Part shown: positions 46,642-64,000 of the stretch, in pieces
How positions within the stretch are numbered: position 1 is the first letter of the stretch
Layout: every line of letters begins with the position of its first letter
From: Lutjanus erythropterus
Lineage: Eukaryota > Chordata > Actinopteri > Lutjaniformes > Lutjanidae
Reading direction: 5' to 3'
DNA: 64,000 nucleotides
Assembly: GCA_020091685.1 (NCBI GenBank)
Contig: CM034595.1
Span: forward strand, 26,521,933 to 26,585,932
Made by a program: the position numbers and the translations under genes
The notes under the pieces: model-generated
What the model saw: the letters and a program-made list of their open reading frames with translations, nothing else
What the model was told of the DNA's origin: nothing
Database searches by the model: none

Positions 46642-47509
46642 GTAAAGTAACGAAATGCCACTTCTGCTTGTCAAATACGTTGTTGAGTGTAATAATGTTG
46701 CTATAAGAACAATGTGCAGCGTTTTTATTCCAGCTGACGAGTAAACGAACATCACTTGGTGAATGCTGCTCTGGTCATTAAACACAACTCCTGTTTATTT
46801 TCTCCTTCAGAGACATAATAATTAAACCACAGTGAAACATTGCATTAGATCATAATAACAATAAGTTATCATGTACTCTAATTGTTACATGAATGTAATA
46901 TTAAATGTAGTCGGTAAAGAGAAACCATTTGTATAATTTCAATACAACGATTAGATTATAAAACTCAGGGTTGTACAAGATCATGAGAGTTGTGGTTCCT
47001 TCATCCCTAAATTTGGCCTTTTTGCCTCCTCCAACAATGTATTTTTCCTATTCTATATTTATTTAAATGTTTTAGCTTCATTACTGTTTTATAAAGGTGT
47101 TTTTAATCTTTAATTTGTCTACCTGTCAGCATCCCTTTGCTCTGTTAGGCACTTTGCATGTTCCTTAAAAGTGCTATAAAATTAGATTATTCTATGTTTT
47201 GAGTAAGGATGCCAATAAATATGTAAAGCAGTAACTTAATATTATTATTTATTATTCTGACAATTAAATTATTGTTGGTAAATATGGACTATAATAATAT
47301 CTGATTTAATAGATTGTGTTGAAACATTTAATTTAAAAAGCTGAACAAAATAAAATGAACTAGTCAATGCCCTCTGCTAGAAAAACTATGAAAAATATTT
47401 CTGACTCACTGACAACAGTATATATATATTGATCAGGCTCTACTGTACTTGTTACATAAATGTATTTCTTGTTTATCACTTGATTTCTTGTCTTAATTTC
47501 AGCTGAGGT

Positions 47510-48346
47510 ATGGCCACTGCAGGAAAACCAGCTAAAAAGGAAGTCAAAAGGTATATTCCAACCAAGACATCTTTCACCTCACCCTTCACTCCAAAATGGA
47601 GCCCTCTTCCCCAAAAAGACATGCATTTCATCCTGAAAACCCTTAAGGACAAGCTGGTGTCCATAGGTCTTGAGAAGAAAGAGGTGAAAGTATTTGGCCC
47701 GTGGAGGAAAAGGAAAGCGCAGAAACCTGCTGCCACGTCAGACCCTGTTCCCCAGGTGAGCCAGGACGCACCGGCGCAGCAGCAGTCCCCCAGAAATGGC
47801 TGGACAAATGTGGCAGCCAGAAGACAGCTGGCCATTGGCATCAATGAGGTCACCAAAGCTCTGGAGAGGAACGAGCTCAAACTGTTGTTTGTGTGTAAGT
47901 CTGTGAAGCCAGACCACATGACGAATCACCTGATAGCGCTGAGTGTGACGAGAGGCGTGCCGGCCTGCCAGGTGCCTCGGCTCAGCCAGACCATGTCAGA
48001 GCCACTGGGACTGAAAAGTGTCCTGGCGCTGGGGTTCAGACAGTGTGCATCCAAAGACGACGAGGTGTTCAAGGACACTGTTGAGGCCATTACACCTAGA
48101 GTGCCTTCACTGGATGTTGCATGGCTACAAGGTGCAGCAGCCACTGCAACACCTGATGATACTGCTGACATGGAAGAAGAGGAGGAGGAGGAGGCTGGTG
48201 AGAAGAAAAAGGCACAGAAAAGGAAGCTTGAGACTGAACCTGAGGAGGTCACAGAGTCGCCCTCCTCCTGCACTCTACAGCCTCTCAAAGTAAAAAAAAT
48301 AGTCGCTAATGCTGCAAAGAAAAAAAAAACAATGGCTAAGTCATAG
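47510..48346 (+). CDS. rpp38: ribonuclease P/MRP protein subunit p38
   Basis: Nuclear/nucleolar protein of RNase P and RNase MRP, the RNPs that mature tRNA 5' ends and pre-rRNA. Single coding exon of 278 residues (human 283). Landmarks matching the family are DMHFILKTL near residue 43, then the L7Ae/L30e RNA-binding domain from about residue 95 to 185 (RRQLAIGINEVTKALER, LLFVCKSVKPDHMTNHLI, VPACQVPRLSQ, LGLKSVLALGF). After it come ITPRVPSLDVAWLQ, an acidic run of nine Asp/Glu-rich residues, and a lysine-rich tail (LQPLKVKKIV, KKKKTMAKS) typical of nucleolar proteins. The ATG is the first after the acceptor at 47501. The frame is clean. Confidence 0.96.
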   Translation: MATAGKPAKKEVKRYIPTKTSFTSPFTPKWSPLPQKDMHFILKTLKDKLVSIGLEKKEVKVFGPWRKRKAQKPAATSDPVPQVSQDAPAQQQSPRNGWTNVAARRQLAIGINEVTKALERNELKLLFVCKSVKPDHMTNHLIALSVTRGVPACQVPRLSQTMSEPLGLKSVLALGFRQCASKDDEVFKDTVEAITPRVPSLDVAWLQGAAATATPDDTADMEEEEEEEAGEKKKAQKRKLETEPEEVTESPSSCTLQPLKVKKIVANAAKKKKTMAKS

Positions 48347-50775
48347 CCAGCCAAAGGAAACAGAAATTCTGCTTGGATTAAAAAACTATTCCTGTGTTTT
48401 TTCATGGTTTAGTCCAGTGTTTTCAGTTGTTTTTTGGCTTTTGATTACTTAAAATGAGACAGACTCTACATGTGACCTCACAGGATATAGCTTTAGTGTG
48501 GACCAGACTTATTTCTTCCCACATTGTTTCAATTTAAGGATTTTTAGAGGCCCAAAGAGGTGAAAATGGCTTGTATTCCAAAACAAAAATGTCTGAAAAA
48601 ATTATCAGTTTTGTGGAACAAAAGTGTTTTTTTGTTGTTGTTGATTCTTTTTCCTTTTCATCCTATTAATCATCTTGTGTGACACTTTGGGTTTATCTTG
48701 GGAATCTTCAAGCTGGGATCCACTATTTGTAGCTATTCACATAAACTTACCATATCAGTTTTTAGTTTTGTGAACACACTTTTCTGATATTTCAGCGAGC
48801 CCTTAGTTTATAATTAAACGACTTACAAATCTGTTCACAAGGACTTAAAACTTGCTTGAGAGAGGTTCCAGAAATGAAACACTTTATCAATTAGTTGATC
48901 AACAGAAGCTGGTTCCAGTGTTTCCACTATGAGGATCTGATTTGAAGTTAATTGAATCTTTTGGGGTTTTTTGTTGTTTGTACAAAACAAGCAACTTGAA
49001 GAGAAATATTTAAAGTTATTTTAAATTTCTTTTATTTAAGAGACAAAACAATAAAGCAGTTTGTAGATAATTTAGTTTTCAGCTGCAGCCTCACATTTAA
49101 AAGCCATTTTTATTTTCGTCTGTTTGTAGATGATTGACTTTAAAGACAACAATGCGTTACAGCAGAAAAATATTAATTACATTTTGTCAAAACAGGAGCC
49201 AGTATTTGTTGGAATGAAATACCTTTCTAAAGCAAGTAAATCACTGTCGTCATACCCCACTGAGATGAATGGAAACCAGTGGCTGCATGGAGGGTATGAA
49301 AGTTTACATAATGTGGTTGAAATTTGTTAGTAAAGTTGTAAATCACATTTTATTGACCAATTTCTTAGAGCTCAAAGCAACATCCAACCAACAGTCCAAA
49401 ACCCAAAGACTCTTCATTACTGTAAATGTATCATAAATGACAAAAAACAGCAAATCCTCACATTTAAGAAGCTGCAAGCATTTTTGATGATCAGTTAAAT
49501 TGATGTTTTTCTCTTTCTGAACAGTCAATTAATTAAAATTAAAACTGCAATATTCCCTTGTCATGTTTTTAAAAACGTGCATCACTCATGTTCCTTTTTG
49601 AAGTGAGTTTATTCAATCAAATATCCATGCTGGTATAGCTGATGTGTGTGTTGAAACAGATTGTTATTTGCATGGGGTCATGTCTAAATGATGCTGGTAC
49701 AAGTTCTTCAGCTTTTTCACAGCTTACAATGGATTTGAATAAAAATATTGTTCTTCAGTTCAGAAAGCTGTATGTCATTTCAAAAGTACACCCCCCGCCC
49801 CCAAAATCTTACTTTAAAAAAAACAAAAACAAACATCTTTTAAATAAGGCAGGTACTTCAGGTTGAGTTCTCACTAAAGGGTGTAGTAACGACGCTAAAA
49901 TCATCACGGCAGCAGAACTGACATGCTCAAAGTTCATTCAAACAGCTGCAGGCAACACATCTGTGACACAACCAACATCCATGAGGCACACCGTTGACTC
50001 AAAAACCAGCTTCAGTGCTGAATAAATGCCAGTAACAGTATCTGTATCTGTGAATGTAACTCATTCAACCTCTCAATGGTAAAAAAAAAATCTTTGCGCC
50101 CTGAAGCACTGACTGTCTGTTGGTTGTCCGTTTCTTGCTAATATATAAAGGGATGAGAAGAAAATTACATCACATACGGAAAAAATGGACAAAAATGGCA
50201 GCAGCCTCCGTCTCTTTAAGTTATGCCGAGCCACATGAACATCAAACATAAACAAACTCAGTGAAAAAAAAAAAACAATTTTAAAACATTTTACCCTTTG
50301 AAAACACCAGCAGCAGCATCAAAAGATCCTCATCTTTGCACAGGGAAATGCCAAATACTTCAAACCCTCAAAAATCAATTTCGAAGTCGCCTATTTAAGT
50401 GGAGATTTTAGAGAAATACTGAAAAGAAACATAACAAGAATCGTCTTAAGACATTTTGCAAAGTACAGTTATAAATATCAGAACTGTTCAAAGAATTTCA
50501 CGTATTTAGCTGCACAACACGCTAAAAAAAATGACCCACAATATATTTTTCTGACACACAAATACAGTACCATAAAAAAAATCCAGAGAAGTCAATAAAA
50601 ATGAACCTGGAGAAACAGGAAAAGCTTGAATTTCAAATTGATGCGGTTACTGATACAGGCTTTTGTTTATTCAGCCACTGTACTCTGAATACATGCTAAT
50701 GTTGAATTTTTTTGCCAGAAACACTAAACGTTGTGTCAGGTCTTTTTTTTATGTAACTGAGCGTTTGATCAAAAG

Positions 50776-51254
50776 AGACAGTTTTGATTTTTTTTGAAGT
50801 GAGAGTGTATGAGGTTCTTATCAATAGTCAGTGTTATTACCTACGGAGGATGGCCGTCAACATATCTCCAGTTTGGACAAGCAGAGAGGATTAACAGCCC
50901 AGAAGCTTAAGCAATGTACTGCTGTGAACCGGATCAGAGGCAAAATGTATTTTAGCCACCTAAAGAAATCATCATCAGTTTAATCAGTCTATAACATTTT
51001 CACTGCTTTACTTTGCTGTCAGACAGCCTTATTCCAATGGGAAATCGCTGCTGCCTAAATTGTTTAGTTTTGTTTGTGTTATTGTGTGACTTCTGTGTGG
51101 TAGACCAGCAACCTCCATGTTCTGCAAAGTAAAATGACTGATTTTGCTTGTGGAGTCTGGCTGGGGGGGGGGTATTTGACTGTCACAGCAAGTTCCCATC
51201 AGACACTGACTATCGTTAAGTACCTCATACAACCCCACTTCAAATATGCCTTTA
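50776..51254. mobile_element. foldback element, family FB-1, copy 5 (shortened)
   Basis: The left end GAAGTGAGAGTGTATGAGGTTC and the right end GTACCTCATACAACCCCACTTC are complementary, as in the intronic copies. The arms share ATCAATAGTCAGTG / CACTGACTATCG. The middle is shorter (about 480 bases overall) and includes a G run at 51164-51171. Confidence 0.7.
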
Positions 51255-52215
51255 AGAACATATCTAACATCCTACTGCAGATGAGTGAACTGATGATTAT
51301 GTATGTATTAGTAATCGTACTTCTGGCCAATCAGCTGCTTTATAGGGGCATCTTATTCACAGAAAGTAGTAGGTGGGAGTTTCTCTGAGTGGCGATGACT
51401 AAATTAACAAGAAAACCGACCTTGGCTGCTTTAAACTTTACTTAACTGAGAACAAAAGTAAGTAAGCCATTTTTACCCTATAAAACTGTCTCCAGACAGA
51501 AATACAAACTATTCTGAAGATTTTTTTTTTGTACAAAATCTAAATTAAATCCACCCAGGCTATAGTTTAATTGGTATTTTGTTGCATTTACTGGCCTATG
51601 GTGCTGTAATTCTCACTGCCTTACTTGTGCATCCTTATTTTTTTCAGCTACAATTACTCTTGCCTCTAATTTAACAGTCTTGCTAACTGGACAACACACA
51701 GTTCACATGCAGATAAACCTAAGCTATGTTTGTTACTACAAAACATGAGCTTATCAGTTAAGTTATAACCAAACAACATGTTTAAATGCTCTATTAAAAA
51801 TACCAACTCTAGAAACAGGTTTATAACGTGAAAACAGCTCACATCCTTTGTAAAAACCAAGGTTGTACAGTATGCACTGCAACCCATTTGTTTTGAAATC
51901 TGACCCTTAAAAAAAGACCCTTTTGCTTGAATAGGAACTCAAAAATTGTGCTTCATTGATGCAATACATTCTTCATCAAAAACCACTTAAACCCACGTTG
52001 TCTGAACAAACTCAGTGACATCTACACTACTTTATGAGGAAAATACTTTGGATCAGCCCTCCCAAACCCCAAACTCACACTACAGGAATAAATATGATCT
52101 GGCTTTAAATGTACAGGTAACTATATATTTTAAACAAAAAACAAGTATATCAATGCACCAGGTGGATGAGTCCTTCCATGGAGATATCCTTTGTGTGCGT
52201 GTGTGGTGTGCTGTA

Positions 52216-52656
52216 GGGTTGGACGATAGGACAAATTTATTGGCTTTTGGCAAATTCATTGTCAGTTGTTTTGTTTTTATTATTTTGCTAATTTAATGGC
52301 AGAGAGAGGCAGTGGGAAAACTGTATGTAGAGCCAGGACATTTTCAAAACTAACTCATAAATTAAGAATTTATTTCAACCATACCGGAGTTGGCGATTGC
52401 TGGAGCAGTGGAAAGACTAACCAAGACAGTTTGGGTGAGTTTTATTTTGTTAACAAGTTCACAAGGAAATTAAGCTGGTCTTAGTTCAGTGAAAGATAGA
52501 AAATTGAATCCTGATGCTGTACGGTTGTATTTTTCTATTTAATAAGGAAAAGAGATGTAGGAATACCTAATTTCTTCACAAGTGTATTTTGTTTATTTAT
52601 TAGGCTAAAAAAAGCTTGTGGGACTTGAACATTTTAACATATCGCCCAACCCTTGT
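52216..52656. mobile_element. MITE-like element with ~17-bp terminal inverted repeats
   Basis: Left end AGGGTTGGACGATAGGACA; the right end ACATATCGCCCAACCCTTG reverse-complements to CAAGGGTTGGGCGATATGT. About 440 bases, non-coding, in the spacer between rpp38 and nmt2. Confidence 0.65.
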
Positions 52657-53182
52657 GTGTTATTTGACAGTGTTTGTGTTGCTTTCTGTGTGAACATATT
52701 TGTCTTTTGAAAGTTGACAGTTTTCTCCAGAATGCTTGAGAGAACAAGTTTCTTCCAATCACAAACACGTTCTTAGCATTTCTGTTACTGAGGCCCAAAA
52801 CAGCCAGCGGAGAACCAGAGTGATATGAGACGGACCAGGAATATTAACTCTTCAACTACCTTTCAGAACCTTAAAGTACTGCAGGTGTGCAGTTGCAGTC
52901 GAGACACAATAACTAACAGTTGTGTATTGTGGTCATATTTACTTGTTGATTATCATTTACAGAGTTCAATGTCAGCGAAATTAAATGACATGCCAGTCCC
53001 AGTAACAATGTATCTGCTGAGGAAGAAGAACTAAACAAAATTCACAATGTCAAGGCATCCTCTTGTATGTCAAACTGTTTTCAATGTGAGTGTGCATGTC
53101 AGGAGCATTGTACTGTATGAGTATCTCAGGCATAGCATGACTTCACATTCAGGATGTTGATGATTTAAGAGTTCTATTTTGT

Positions 53183-53352
53183 ACGTGCTCCGCCTTCTAA
53201 CAAGCATCACCATTGATTATCTTTACGAGACTCTGCCTCAGCAACTGAGAAACTGTCTTTGTACTCACCACCCAAAAGACTCTCTCTAAGGTGGCGAGGC
53301 AGAGTCTCATGAAAGTAAACCAACAGCGAAGTCCATTAGAGGGCTACGCACG
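53183..53352. repeat. inverted repeat with ~60-base arms near the nmt2 3' end
   Basis: The left arm (53183-53243) runs ACGTGCTCCGCCTTCTAA to GAGACTCTGCCTCAGC. The right arm (53293-53352), reverse-complemented, runs CGTGCGTAGCCCTCTAAT to GAGACTCTGCCTCGCC, with about 75% pairing and a 50-base spacer. It would fall in the nmt2 3' UTR. Confidence 0.6.
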
Positions 53353-53576
53353 TACTCATAGAACTGGAGTTACGTCCAGGTAACTACTATTTTCACCTCC
53401 AGGTGAACTGAGAATGTTCTTGATGACGGGTGAACCGCCTCCCAGTCTCCAGGTTGGTTTTACGGTTGTAGTTCTCATTGTCTAGCTTGGGCTACCTGTA
53501 TGTCCAGGTAAGGAATAGCCAGAGATCGCTGATGACCTCTTGATCAGTGTTTGTGTAGCAGCCGTGAAGAGAGCTA

Positions 53577-61788
<8,212 letters not shown>

Positions 61789-62214
61789 CATAAAAATATG
61801 TTAAAAAATTGCCAGCAGCCACCGTATGATAGAGATCACGGGCAGCGGGCGAGGGATGGAAAAACAAAGAAGATGCAGAAGGAAACCGCGACGCCTAAAG
61901 ACCAATGGAGGAACTACAGGGCTAAAACTCCTACCTTAAAAAATGAAATACAGTCCAGTGTTCCCCAAAGTTATTATACTTAACTAAAACTAAAGACTAA
62001 ATAGGAGTGAAACCGTATGAAGTGTAATGTCACTTCAAACATGCAGGGTATATTTCACGCAGGTGACTTTTTACTTTTTAATTTCAAAGTGCAATATTCA
62101 ATTCTTAAGTATTTAATTCAATTCTTAATTTTTAATTCCAATGTGTGGTAATGGAAGGTATATTATCATCATTCTGTGTGCCATATTCCCTCTGTGAAAT
62201 GGTGTAAATTAAAC

Positions 62215-62460
62215 TGCTTAGTCTCCTTTTATTGTACATACTGTTCTTATTTTATATTTCCCCTGTTTATAGTGTTCCAATTTTTTAAATATTTCCTTTT
62301 TAATTGTTCTCTTTATATTCTTACATATTATTTTCTTTATTTATGTAATATATATGTTTGTTAATGTTTCTTTATATTTTGCTACCCTCTTTGCTGCTGT
62401 GAAACCATAAATTCCCCTGTTATGGGCCTAATAAAGGAATATCTTATTTTTATAAATTTA
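62215..62460 (+). repeat. LINE 3' tail remnant
   Basis: A T-rich run ends in CTGCTGTGAAACCATAAATTCCCC and GGGCCTAATAAAGGAATATC. This matches the typical 3' end of fish LINEs (CTAATAAAGGATTATCTTA). Upstream of nmt2; no ORF remains. Confidence 0.5.
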
Positions 62461-62481
62461 TGTGTACTTAAAAAAATAACT

Positions 62482-62586
<105 letters not shown>

Positions 62587-63069
62587 AGGAAATTATTTAG
62601 AATGTATTTAGTTAGTTATTCAGCCATATGCACAATTTGAGCAATTAAAAATATATATAATTGGGTTTAAAAACTATATACATACAGAAACCGTATACAA
62701 GACATGATCATAATGCCAGGTGATAATGCAGAACCTGTCTTAGTTCATATTGTGCTTTAGTGGTGCAGGTTCCCAAACAAATTTTCAATTAATCAAATTA
62801 CAAAAAGACAATTAACACAGTGAATTTTGCCCTTGTGGAAAATCCAGCCTTATTAAAAGTCATGTTTAAAATTTATTTGATATTGCCTTCAGTAACAAAG
62901 CTAAGTGAAAATGCTTTTTGCTTTCAGCATCATCAATATACATTTTTCAAAACTCAAGACCATGGTTTCATATGAAACATTCACATTATAAGAGGGACAA
63001 AACAATAAAAGCTGGCAGAAATAAAATGCCACATAATTTATTTAAAAAGAGGTAAAAACTACACTAAGA

Positions 63070-63748
63070 AGCAGAGATGGGAAATAACTAAGTCCAAATA
63101 CTTTGATACTGCACTTTTACTCCCTACATTTGAACACAAGTATCTGTACTTTCCGCTCCTTACATTTTGAAAACAGGCTTGTTACTGGAGTTTTAATGCA
63201 TTTGAGGGGAATGACTGTTTTTATTTTGCATCGTTGTGCGCCACCTTCTCAACATCAAGACCAAACACATAGAAAAGACGCTTACTGTGTATCCATCAAG
63301 ACATATCACACACAACAGACGCAATGACATGAAAATTATATAAAAGACATAACAAGAAGGAAACTACTTAAGAAGAAAACATCATAAAATACATAAAGAT
63401 GAAAACAATGTAAGAAGACAAAAGATGAAGTAACAAGACATCACAAGATGAAAAAGATGAGAGACACAACATGACAGAAACAATATAAAAAGATATAACA
63501 AGGTGAAAACGACCCAACAAGACAAAAATTACATAACAAGACAAAATCAATGTAACAAGACGAAAACAACGTTAAAGATTTCAGACAAAAAAATGTACCA
63601 GGACGAAAATGTTTACTCTTGTACTTGGAGTACATTTCAGAGTCTGTACTTTTTCTTGAGTAGAGAAGCTGAATCAATACTCTTTTACCAGAATCTTTTT
63701 TTCTTCTGTACTTCTACTTGAGTAATGGATACGAGTACTTTTGCCACC
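63070..63748. mobile_element. foldback/MITE element with AGTACTTTTGCC end
   Basis: The right end GAGTACTTTTGCCACCCCTG and the left end CAGAGATGGGAAATAACTAAG correspond to the termini of a common fish element. The arms contain repeated TACTTTT / CTTGAGTA words. A degenerate minisatellite occupies the middle. Confidence 0.55.
63335..63572. repeat. degenerate ~20-22-bp minisatellite (AACAAGACRAAAAC)
   Basis: Roughly 11 imperfect units, clearest at 63480-63572 (ATAACAAGGTGAAAACG, CAACAAGACAAAAATTA, ATAACAAGACAAAATCA, GTAACAAGACGAAAACA). They give a purine-rich + strand inside the element at 63070-63748. Confidence 0.7.
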
Positions 63749-63815
63749 CCTGTCAAGAAGGCATCTAATTTACATATAATGTTTAAAAAAAAGCGTAAAT
63801 ACTGTAGATCTTTAC

Positions 63816-63895
63816 CTTGATGCCACGTTCACTTCCATTGTTTGGGAGATTCAGCAACACTGTTTTCCTGTGAAACTCCAGCAGTGTTTTGAGGA
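63816..63895 (-). CDS. probable single exon of an unassigned gene
   Basis: On the minus strand an acceptor TTTTTTAG precedes 63895, and a good donor AAG|GTAAAG follows 63816. The open frame reads LKTLLEFHRKTVLLNLPNN then GSERGIK. I do not recognise the protein. It has no exon partner within the window, so any gene extends beyond 64000 and into 61.8-63.8 kb, where no further exon is visible. It could be a terminal exon of the neighbour upstream of nmt2 or a chance splice-like ORF. Confidence 0.3.
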
Positions 63896-64000
63896 CTAAA
63901 AAACATAAACCCAACCTTCAATCAACATGAAGGTGAGTAGATAATGACTGAATTTTCATTTTTGATGGGAACTATCCCTTTAACTCTATTACATTTCAAA

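Larger units (their letters stand above)
48347..53576. other. convergent spacer of rpp38 and nmt2 3' ends
   Basis: Holds the rpp38 3' UTR (ATTAAA near 48375, AATAAA near 49050 as candidate poly(A) signals) and, on the minus strand, the nmt2 3' UTR. 49355-49555 carries an interspersed repeat with the CAGCAAATCCTCACATTTAA word seen in many fish copies. Elements at 50776, 52216 and 53183 are listed separately. No coding exon found. Confidence 0.5.

Noticed and set aside
47476-48405. Long minus-strand and alternative + strand ORFs over rpp38
   Set aside because: Antisense or shifted shadows of the rpp38 coding exon; no family similarity.

Overview
The window is vertebrate nuclear DNA, almost certainly from a percomorph-type teleost fish. 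Genes are split by GT-AG introns, the proteins match vertebrate families closely, and introns and spacers are filled with short fish-type interspersed repeats, foldback elements and (CA)n/(TA)n microsatellites. I named repeat families from memory of fish sequence, so those names are provisional. Exon boundaries were placed by hand from splice signals, reading frame and remembered vertebrate proteins.

Layout. (1) 452-22132, + strand: a P-glycoprotein-type ABC transporter (ABCB1/ABCB4 type, called abcb4 here) in 25 recognisable exons. Only the first ~40-50 codons lie outside the window. (2) 23.3-42.2 kb, - strand: two head-to-tail copies of CROT, peroxisomal carnitine O-octanoyltransferase. Each has a matching exon set and a GCGCATGCGY (NRF1-like) promoter motif. 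Both copies carry many small indels in their exons, at mostly different places, while the single-copy genes on either side carry none. (3) 43375-45205, - strand: acbd7, a small acyl-CoA-binding protein. (4) 47510-48346, + strand: rpp38, a protein of RNase P and RNase MRP, with an untranslated first exon and a YY1-like site about 0.9 kb upstream. (5) 53577-61788, - strand: nmt2, N-myristoyltransferase 2, complete in 12 coding exons. (6) 63816-63895, - strand: one probable exon of an unassigned gene.

In human, ABCB4-CROT (7q21) and ACBD7-RPP38-NMT2 (10p13) are separate conserved blocks; here they are joined. Three of the five gene families use acyl-CoA: CROT moves medium-chain acyl groups to carnitine, ACBD7 binds acyl-CoA, and NMT2 uses myristoyl-CoA. 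The abcb4 and CROT genes are tail to tail.

The main points to follow up are the CROT tandem duplication with its indel pattern, a family of 0.4-0.85 kb foldback elements with at least six copies here, and a near-perfect 47-nt palindrome upstream of rpp38.
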